A stretch of DNA of 12,237 nt from CAZOWL01 sp964583605 (GTDB lineage: Bacteria; Pseudomonadota; Gammaproteobacteria; Chromatiales; Chromatiaceae). Location of the stretch: positions 1 through 12,237 of the forward strand of contig CAZOWL010000111.1 in NCBI GenBank assembly GCA_964583605.1, in the 5' to 3' direction. A model generated the notes under the pieces. That model was not told the origin of the DNA, searched no databases, and was given only the letters and a program-made list of their open reading frames with translations. Shown here in pieces: positions 6,166 through 12,237 of this stretch (within the stretch, counting starts at the first letter, position 1; every line of letters starts with the position of its first letter). Both the position numbers and the translations under genes were made by a program.

Positions 6166-9100
6166 ACTACCGCAGCGACGTACCGATCGCTCCGCGCATC
6201 GAGCCCTTTGCGCTGCAGGATGCCCCAGCGCTGATCGAGGCGGTGTTCCCGGCGCAGAAGGTCTCGTTCGAGGCGCAGCGCGAGCGCAAGGCCGGCGCTG
6301 GGCAGACGTTGACCGCGCTCGGTTCATACTGGAAAGGCAGGAAGCCCTTGATCCTGGTGCGCGCCATCGTCCTGGGCAGCCTGCTGCCGCAGACCGACGA
6401 CCCGCAGAAGGACCTGGAGATCTTCGAGAAGCTGATGGCCTTTGACGACGGCGGCCTGGCGCGGCGCGAGCCGAAGCTCGGCCCGGCGGAGATCGCCCGT
6501 CGGATCGAGCTGGCGAGCCCCTGGAGCTATTTCGCGGCTCGGGTCAAGGGCGACGAGGAGGATGTCGAGGAGATCAAGGTCGCGCAGTTCCCCCTTGATT
6601 TGGGTGACTATCCGGGCCTCACGATCCGCTGGCGCCGGGATATCCACCCGGATTACCGGCTGGAGCTACTCGCCCGGGCGCTCGCGACCTATCCGACCTA
6701 TGCAGCGCGCGCGGCCCTCTGCAAGCGCCCGGAGGAGCTGGACCAGACCGCCCTCTATGCCCCGATCTGGCCGGAGGTCAACGCCCATCTAGGCCGCTTC
6801 GGCATCGCGGCCCAGTCCCATCAAGAGCTGGTCGAGCAGCTCGGCATCCTGCGCTTCGGCCACCGTCCGCGCGTCGGCGACACCTTCTGCGGCGGCGGCT
6901 CGATCCCGTTCGAGGCGGCGCGCCTGGGCTGCGACGTCTACGCCTCGGACCTGAGCCCGATCGCCTGCATGCTGACCTGGGGGGCGCTCAACATCATCGG
7001 CGCCTCGCCCGAGCGGCGGGCCGAGATCGAGCGGGCACAGCGCGAGGTCGCCGAGGCGGTGGACCGCGAGATCACCGCCCTCGGCATCGAGCACGACAGC
7101 CAGGGCAATCGCGCCAAGGCCTATCTCTACTGCCTGGAGACCCGCTGCCCGGAGACCGGCTGGATGGTGCCGATGGCACCGAGCTGGGTGATCTCGAAGA
7201 CCCGGAGCGTCGTCGCGAAGCTGGTGCCGGATCACGCGAACAAGCGCTTCGAGATCGAGATCCACAGTGGCGCGTCGAAAGCGGAGATGGGGACTGCTGA
7301 GCTCGGGACGGTGCGCGATGGCAACCTGGTCTATACGCTCGACGGCAAGACCTACCGGACACCGATCAAGACGATTCGTGGTGATTTTCTTGATGCTGAG
7401 GGAAACACGGCAAATCGGCTACGTCGCTGGGAGAAGCAGGACTTCAGGCCACGGCCGGACGACATCTTTCAGGAGCGGTTGTACTGCATCCAATGGATAA
7501 GCGCGGAGACCCTTGGCTCACGTCGGCCGGCGACCTTCTTTGCCGCCGCCGGAGACGAGGACGTGGCCCGCGAGCGCAAGGTCGAGGCCGTCGTCGCCGA
7601 GAACCTGAAACGGTGGCAGGACGTCGGTTCGGTGCCGGATATGGCGATAGAGCCGGGAGACAAGACTGACGAGCCGATCCGCACCCGCGGCTGGATGTAT
7701 TGGCATCAGTTGTTCAATCCGAGGGCACTGTTGCTCGCCTCGACACTATTCCGTGCAGCCAACGGGATTCCGTTTCTAGTGCCTCTGTGTTGTGACGCGG
7801 TCGATAGGCTCTCAAAGCTCGCCCGCTGGGATATGCGAAACCTTGCTTCGGGCCGCGACCCGACCTGTCAGAGCACATTTTATAACCAAGCACTCAACAC
7901 TCTCGAGAATTACGGTACGCGTGGGTTTCGGTATTTGGCTGGTTCGATCTTCGCCAAGTATCCCCAGACGACACAACTTGCCGATTCATTTATCCGCACC
8001 CATGCGGCGGCGCATTCGTCAGAGAGTTGTGATGTCTTCGTAACAGATCCTCCTTACGCCGACGCGGTTAAGTACGAGGAGATCACCGAATTCTTCATCG
8101 CCTGGCTCCGCAAGAACCCACCGTCACCCTTCGACCAATGGACCTGGGATTCCCGCCGGGATCTCGCGATCAAGGGCTCAGGCGACGACTTCCGGCGCGG
8201 TATGGTCGACGCCTACAGGGCGATGACCGAGCACATGCCGGACAATGGCATGCAGTGCGTGATGTTCACGCACCAGGACACCGGCGTCTGGTCCGACATG
8301 GTGAGCATCTTCTGGGCCGCCGGGCTCCAGGTGGTCGGCGCCTGGTACATCGCCACGGAGACCACCTCGGAGCTGAAGAAGGGCGGCTATGTGCAGGGCA
8401 CCGTGATCCTGATGCTGCGCAAGCGCCCGCCGGGCGAGCGCCCCGGCTTCAAACAGCGCATCCTGCCGGCGGTGAAGCGCGAGGTCGACGCCCAGATCAA
8501 GCAGATGCTGCACCTGAACGACGAGACCGAGGCGAAGATGGGCGCGCCCGTCTTCAACGACTCCGACCTCCAGATGGCCGGCTATGCAGCGGCACTCAAG
8601 GTGCTGACCGGCTTCACCAGCATCGGCGGCGAGGACGTGACGACCTTCGCGCTACGCCCGCGCCGCAAGGGCGAGACGACCGTCGTCGACGAGATCGTCG
8701 AGCAGGCGGCCGAGAGCGCCAACAGCCTGCTCGTGCCGGACGGCCTCGCCGCCGAGACCTGGGCGGCAATCGCCGACATCCAGCGCTTCTACCTGCGGAT
8801 GCTGGACATGGAGACCACCGGCGCCGCCAAGCTCGACAACTACCAGAACTTCGCCAAGGCCTTCCGGGTACAGGACTACGCGGCCGTAATGGCGAGCGTC
8901 AGGCCCAACGGCGCGCGCCTGAAGACCGCCACCGAATTCAAGCCGCGCGACCTGACCGATCGCACCGAGATCGGGCCAACCCCGCTCGGCGCGCTATTCG
9001 TCGCGATCCAGGAATTCCTCGCCGACAAGGAGCCCGAGGTCGTCATGACCAACCTGCGCGACGCCGTGCCGGGTTATCTGGGACAGCGCCCCAAGTTGAT

Positions 9101-9200
9101 CGACATGGCCGGATTCCTCGCCGCCAAGACCCGTCAGCTCGAGATCCGCCGCGCCGCCGAGGCGATCGCCGGGCGGATGCGCAACCAACGCCTACAATGA
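6162..9200 (+). CDS. DUF1156-family DNA methyltransferase
   Basis: A 1012-residue predicted S-adenosylmethionine-dependent amino-methyltransferase (N6-adenine or N4-cytosine), cytoplasmic. The N-terminal DUF1156 region has FPAQKVSFEAQRERKAG (29-45) and a WKGRKPL variant of the family WWARRPL motif. The SAM-binding motif DTFCGGGS is at 240-247, followed by YASDLSPIA. The family segment EPIRTRGWMYWHQLFNPR is at 504-521, and the catalytic motif DPPY is at 629-632. The order SAM motif, about 380 residues, then DPPY leaves room for a target-recognition part in the middle (inference). Codons for about residues 400-640 are markedly less GC-rich than the rest, hinting at recombination. Start supported by GAGGTGA and the 4-base overlap with vapC. 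Likely marks self DNA for the PLD-SNF2 effector; target site unknown. Confidence 0.88.
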   Translation: MNYRSDVPIAPRIEPFALQDAPALIEAVFPAQKVSFEAQRERKAGAGQTLTALGSYWKGRKPLILVRAIVLGSLLPQTDDPQKDLEIFEKLMAFDDGGLARREPKLGPAEIARRIELASPWSYFAARVKGDEEDVEEIKVAQFPLDLGDYPGLTIRWRRDIHPDYRLELLARALATYPTYAARAALCKRPEELDQTALYAPIWPEVNAHLGRFGIAAQSHQELVEQLGILRFGHRPRVGDTFCGGGSIPFEAARLGCDVYASDLSPIACMLTWGALNIIGASPERRAEIERAQREVAEAVDREITALGIEHDSQGNRAKAYLYCLETRCPETGWMVPMAPSWVISKTRSVVAKLVPDHANKRFEIEIHSGASKAEMGTAELGTVRDGNLVYTLDGKTYRTPIKTIRGDFLDAEGNTANRLRRWEKQDFRPRPDDIFQERLYCIQWISAETLGSRRPATFFAAAGDEDVARERKVEAVVAENLKRWQDVGSVPDMAIEPGDKTDEPIRTRGWMYWHQLFNPRALLLASTLFRAANGIPFLVPLCCDAVDRLSKLARWDMRNLASGRDPTCQSTFYNQALNTLENYGTRGFRYLAGSIFAKYPQTTQLADSFIRTHAAAHSSESCDVFVTDPPYADAVKYEEITEFFIAWLRKNPPSPFDQWTWDSRRDLAIKGSGDDFRRGMVDAYRAMTEHMPDNGMQCVMFTHQDTGVWSDMVSIFWAAGLQVVGAWYIATETTSELKKGGYVQGTVILMLRKRPPGERPGFKQRILPAVKREVDAQIKQMLHLNDETEAKMGAPVFNDSDLQMAGYAAALKVLTGFTSIGGEDVTTFALRPRRKGETTVVDEIVEQAAESANSLLVPDGLAAETWAAIADIQRFYLRMLDMETTGAAKLDNYQNFAKAFRVQDYAAVMASVRPNGARLKTATEFKPRDLTDRTEIGPTPLGALFVAIQEFLADKEPEVVMTNLRDAVPGYLGQRPKLIDMAGFLAAKTRQLEIRRAAEAIAGRMRNQRLQ

Positions 9201-9219
9201 GCGTTGAGAGAAGAAGGGC

Positions 9220-9288
9220 CTCTCACGGAGACACGTAGACACGGAGAAAAAGAGAAGAAATCTTGGTGACTCCGTGTCTCCGTGAGAG
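9220..9288. repeat. Long hairpin repeat, copy 2
   Basis: The left arm 9220-9246 (CTCTCACGGAGACACG...) pairs with the right arm 9270-9288 (CTCCGTGTCTCCGTGAGAG). The match over 19 bases is near perfect (18 of 19), and the left arm carries one extra 8-base unit. It begins 20 bases after the methylase stop and shares arm sequence and octamer build with copy 1 at 4657-4733. It could end or trim the methylase message ahead of hicBA, although there is no T-tract. Confidence 0.8.
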
Positions 9289-9347
9289 ATTGAATTGAAC
9301 CGCCAGGCGACGAAGTTTCGATAGGTCACGCCGCTGGAGAACATCGT

Positions 9348-9545
9348 ATGCGCTACACGGTCGTATTTCATCGCAGTGACGAAGGCATCAGCGTCTCGGT
9401 GCCTGGGCTGCCCGGCTGCTGGTCGGAAGGCGATACCGATACCGAGGCATTGGAGAACATTCGCGACGCCATCGCCGAGTACTTGGCCGCCGTCCAGGAC
9501 GCAACCGGCGGTCAGGAGACCCATGAGGTCGACGTGGCGGCCTAA
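9348..9545 (+). CDS. hicB: HicB-family antitoxin (short form)
   Basis: A 65-residue protein that matches the partial RNase H-like core of HicB: RYTVVFHRSDEGISVSVPGLPGC, then the acidic SEGDTDTEALENIRDAIAEYL helix. It ends soon after, so the C-terminal DNA-binding domain of longer HicB proteins is absent, as in many short HicB antitoxins. It binds and blocks HicA. GGAG (9336-9339) lies 8 bases before the ATG. Two bases separate it from hicA, with antitoxin first. Its lack of an obvious DNA-binding part means repression of the pair would need another factor. Confidence 0.88.
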   Translation: MRYTVVFHRSDEGISVSVPGLPGCWSEGDTDTEALENIRDAIAEYLAAVQDATGGQETHEVDVAA

Positions 9546-9547
9546 CG

Positions 9548-9760
9548 ATGCCGAAGATTCCCGGCGTCAATCATCAAGACGCGGTTCGCGCATTGGAGAA
9601 GGCCGGGTTTCTGGTCGTCCGCCAGGGCAAGCATATTGTGATGCGCAAGGGCGAGCGCTTTGTGACCATTCCTCGCCATAACCCGATTAAGGCCTTCACA
9701 ATGGGTGGCATTGCCCAAGATGCCGGCCTGACAGTGCAGCAATTCAAGGGGTTACTCTGA
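9548..9760 (+). CDS. hicA: HicA-family mRNA interferase toxin
   Basis: A 70-residue double-stranded-RNA-binding-like fold. The family features are a helix DAVRALEKAGF, the strand VVRQGKHIVMRKG with the catalytic His29 in GKH, VTIPRH, and the C-terminal GGIAQDAGLTVQQF helix. HicA toxins cut mRNA independently of the ribosome. The length is usual and the key His is present, so it looks active. Most relatives have GSH where this one has GKH, a small variation. It follows hicB by 2 bases and precedes the PLD-helicase ATG by 63 bases on the same strand. Confidence 0.88.
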   Translation: MPKIPGVNHQDAVRALEKAGFLVVRQGKHIVMRKGERFVTIPRHNPIKAFTMGGIAQDAGLTVQQFKGLL

Positions 9761-9823
9761 ACCGCGCATCGCTTGGGGCGTTGGCACGGGCGCCTGCCGC
9801 ATGCGCGCTGCCATCCTGAACGT

Positions 9824-12237
9824 ATGACCATTCGCCGTCTGTCCTCGCGTACCGACCGCCTCGACCGGAGCTTCCTCGCCGAGCAGCTCCAAGGCGCGCG
9901 CAGCTATCGGCGCATCGCCGGATACTTCACCAGCTCGCTGTTCGAGATCGCCCACGAGTGGCTGGAGGGCATCCCCGACGTTCGTATCGTCTGCAATGTG
10001 GATCTGGCACCCGAGGACCTGAAGGTGGCGCGGATCTGCGAGGCGCGGATGCTCGGGCGTTGGAACGAGCGCTCGATCGAGGCGGAGTCGCTGCTGAACC
10101 GCGAGCGCTACCAGCGGCTGGACGCGTTCCTCACCAAACGCGGGCCGGCGATCCGGGTGGCGCCCGACAGCGTCTGTGGCTTCGTCCACGGCAAGGCCGG
10201 GATCATCGAGCGTGCCGACGGCCGCAAGGTCGGGTTCATCGGCTCGATGAACGAGACCCGGCACGGCTGGCAGAGCCACTACGAGATCCTCTGGGAGGAC
10301 GACTCGCCCGAAGGGGTTGCCTGGATCGAGGCCGAGTTCGAATTCCTTTGGAACGCGGCCCGACCGCTGCCCGAGGCCGTGTGTCGCGAGGTGCGGCGCC
10401 GTGGTCGGCGCGAGGAGGTGGAGCTCCCGGCGATCGAAAGCGAGGAGACGCTGACGCCGGCAGCCCTGATCGAGTCGCCACTGTACCGCGAGGGGATGAC
10501 GCTGCAGCCCTGGCAGCAGGGCTTCGTCGCCGAGTGTCTGCGCCACTGGAACGACCACGGCCAGGTCCGCCTGCTCCTCGCCGACGAGGTCGGTCTCGGC
10601 AAGACCCTGTCCCTCGGTACCGCGGCGCTGACGCTCTGTCTGCTGTCCGAGAAGGCCCGCAAACGGCGGAGGCCCATCGTCATCTTCGCCCCGGCTACGC
10701 TCTGCGAGCAGTGGCAGACGGAGATGCTCGACAAGCTCGGCATCCCCTGCGCGCGCTGGCACTCCAGCCGCAAGGTCTGGCTCGACCCGGAGGAGCGGGC
10801 GATCTCGCCGAGCGGGCCGGAGCACATTGCCCGCTGTCCGCTGCGCATCGGCATCGTCTCCACCGGCCTGATGGTCCAGCCGTCCGAGGAGAAGGAGCAC
10901 CTCGTCGGCCTGACCTTCGAGCTCATCATCCTGGACGAGGCGCACAAGGCGCGTGCTCGTCAAGGCTATGGGCGGCATGCCGGCGAGCCGAACGCGCTGC
11001 TGTCGTTCATGCTCGCGGTTGCCGATCGCGCCGAGCATGTCCTGCTGGGCACGGCGACGCCGATCCAGACCCGCCGCGAGGACGTCTGGGACCTGATGCG
11101 GGTGCTGCATCGCGGCAGCAGCGGCTTCGTGCTCGGCCATGACTTGGCGCCTTGGCACGACCCCTCGCGCGTGCTCCCGATCCTGAGCGGCGAGGAGCGG
11201 GGCGCGGAGCTGGACTATGGGTGGCGTCTGCTGCGCTCCCCGCTGCCGACGATGGAATCGACGAACGAGCCCAACGCGCGGCGGCTGTTCCGCAACCTCC
11301 GCGAGGACCTGGATCTGCCGCGCCACGCCCATCTGGCTGGCGCATTGAGCGAGGTTCCGCGGGATCTTCGCGACGACCTGGAGACGGAGCTGGCTCGGGT
11401 CATCGACGGTGCCTCGTTCTTCCAGCGGGAGAATCCGCTGGTGCGGCATGTGGTGCTGCGCAAACGCACGACATTGGAGCAGCGCGGGCTGTTGGAGCGC
11501 ATTGCCGTGAACGTGCACCCCGATGCCGGGCTAGTCCGACACCCGCACCAGTTCAACACACTCTTCCAGGATATCGCTCTGCGCACCACACCGGAATTCG
11601 ACCGCGCCTACGAAGAAGCGCGCGCCTTCGGCCAGCTATTGAGCCAGCGCGGTCAGGGCGGCGGGTTCATGAAGAACCTGATGGAACAGCGGGTGTGCTC
11701 CAGCGTCATCGCCGGCGTCAGCACGGCGACCAGACTGCTGGCCGGGCGAACCGTCCAGGAGGAGACCGAAGACCTCGACCTGGAGTTGGACGTCCAGAGC
11801 GATGCCGAGCGTGCCGCGCTGGAGAGTCTGATTCAAGCGCTCGATCGCGTCGGCGATGATCCGAAGCTCAGCGCGATCCGCTCTTACCTGCACGACGAGG
11901 GCTGGCTAGAGCTGGGCTGCATCATCTTCAGCCAGTACTACGATACCGCTGCCTGGATCGCCGACGCACTGGCCGCGGAGCTGCCCGCCGAGACCGTCGG
12001 CCTCTATGCCGGTGCCGACCGCAGCCGCCTGTACCGCGATGGCCGGGCGGTCGGTGTTGCCCGCGAGGCCCTCAAACGCCTGGTGGCCGACCACGAGGTG
12101 CGGCTGATGGTTGCCACCGATGCGGCCTGCGAAGGGCTGAACCTGCAGACGCTGGGGACCCTGATCAACGTCGATCTGCCCTGGAACCCGACCCGCCTGG
12201 AGCAGCGCATCGGGCGCATCAAGCGCTTCGGCCAGGC
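9824..12237 (+). CDS. PLD-nuclease/SNF2-helicase fusion, open at the right edge
   Basis: There are 804 complete codons and no stop before the window ends. The N-terminal 200 residues form a phospholipase D-like nuclease domain with one HKD-type motif: His122-Gly-Lys124, then GSMNE at 140-144. This suggests that a dimer builds the active site. From about residue 235 comes a superfamily 2 SNF2-type motor: LQPWQQGF, Walker A DEVGLGKT (254-261, Lys260), DEAH (371-374), motif III GTATP (409-413), and VATDAACEGLNLQ with RIGRIKRFGQ (795-804) at the very edge. All key residues seen are intact. ATG 9824 is the only ATG start; TTG 9773 is possible but has no support, and no clear Shine-Dalgarno sequence is visible. 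It is the likely effector of the operon: ATP-driven tracking on DNA plus cleavage. The C-terminus is missing from view. Confidence 0.9.
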   Translation, partial: MTIRRLSSRTDRLDRSFLAEQLQGARSYRRIAGYFTSSLFEIAHEWLEGIPDVRIVCNVDLAPEDLKVARICEARMLGRWNERSIEAESLLNRERYQRLDAFLTKRGPAIRVAPDSVCGFVHGKAGIIERADGRKVGFIGSMNETRHGWQSHYEILWEDDSPEGVAWIEAEFEFLWNAARPLPEAVCREVRRRGRREEVELPAIESEETLTPAALIESPLYREGMTLQPWQQGFVAECLRHWNDHGQVRLLLADEVGLGKTLSLGTAALTLCLLSEKARKRRRPIVIFAPATLCEQWQTEMLDKLGIPCARWHSSRKVWLDPEERAISPSGPEHIARCPLRIGIVSTGLMVQPSEEKEHLVGLTFELIILDEAHKARARQGYGRHAGEPNALLSFMLAVADRAEHVLLGTATPIQTRREDVWDLMRVLHRGSSGFVLGHDLAPWHDPSRVLPILSGEERGAELDYGWRLLRSPLPTMESTNEPNARRLFRNLREDLDLPRHAHLAGALSEVPRDLRDDLETELARVIDGASFFQRENPLVRHVVLRKRTTLEQRGLLERIAVNVHPDAGLVRHPHQFNTLFQDIALRTTPEFDRAYEEARAFGQLLSQRGQGGGFMKNLMEQRVCSSVIAGVSTATRLLAGRTVQEETEDLDLELDVQSDAERAALESLIQALDRVGDDPKLSAIRSYLHDEGWLELGCIIFSQYYDTAAWIADALAAELPAETVGLYAGADRSRLYRDGRAVGVAREALKRLVADHEVRLMVATDAACEGLNLQTLGTLINVDLPWNPTRLEQRIGRIKRFGQ

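Noticed and set aside
8138..9238. 366-codon plus-strand frame overlapping the methylase end
   Set aside because: It is an Arg/Gly/Ala-rich frame shadow of the methylase; the methylase frame continues in good codon use to its stop.
4657..9288. The GACACGGA repeats as a CRISPR array
   Set aside because: Two inverted-repeat hairpins about 4.5 kb apart with unequal arms, no regularly spaced direct repeats and no spacers.
9958..11142. 394-codon plus-strand frame inside the PLD-SNF2 gene
   Set aside because: The conserved nuclease and helicase motifs all lie in the frame starting at 9824; this one is an Arg-rich shadow.
9752..11518. 588-codon open frame on the minus strand opposite the PLD-SNF2 gene
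   Set aside because: It is antisense to clear Walker A, DEAH and PLD motifs; low-complexity composition and no recognisable domain.
1443..12237. Calling the operon DISARM or BREX
   Set aside because: A PLD domain, a SNF2 motor and a methylase recall DISARM, but no DUF1998 protein or DrmA-type helicase is seen; no PglZ or Lon-like protein for BREX.

Overview
The window is GC-rich (roughly 65% G+C by eye). It looks like chromosome of a proteobacterium, probably a gammaproteobacterium of the purple-sulfur type. That guess rests on three things: the end of a persulfide (sulfur) dioxygenase gene at the left edge, a palindromic CCCTC...GAGGG intergenic repeat, and hairpin repeats built on GACACGGAG. 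Taxonomy is inference only.

Left flank (1-1442): the C-terminus of the dioxygenase-like gene, then about 1.2 kb without a convincing gene. This stretch holds two strong hairpins (564-621), a minus-strand remnant of an IS91-type transposase zinc finger (783-887), a palindromic repeat (1203-1247) and a candidate promoter (1310-1340). It looks like the worn boundary between core chromosome and a defence island.

Defence operon (1443 to beyond 12237), all on the plus strand. In order: a DUF499-family P-loop ATPase, a DUF3780 protein, a vapBC toxin-antitoxin pair, a very large DUF1156-family DNA methyltransferase, a hicBA toxin-antitoxin pair, and a PLD-nuclease/SNF2-helicase fusion that runs off the right edge with 804 codons visible. 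The ATPase, DUF3780 protein, methylase and PLD-SNF2 protein form a recognisable set. From memory, annotation pipelines label these families anti-phage-associated, but I know of no worked-out mechanism. The likely logic resembles restriction-modification: the methylase marks self DNA, the PLD-SNF2 motor-nuclease attacks unmarked DNA, and the ATPase and DUF3780 protein assist or sense.

The junctions between these four genes are not empty. The first carries a long hairpin repeat that also supplies the ribosome-binding site of the DUF3780 gene. The second carries vapBC, with 4-base overlaps vapB/vapC and vapC/methylase. The third carries a sister copy of the hairpin repeat plus hicBA. Two unrelated toxin-antitoxin pairs wired into one defence operon, one of them translationally coupled to the methylase, is the most interesting arrangement here. 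It suggests that the operon guards itself against loss or shut-off, or that the toxins act as a second abortive layer.
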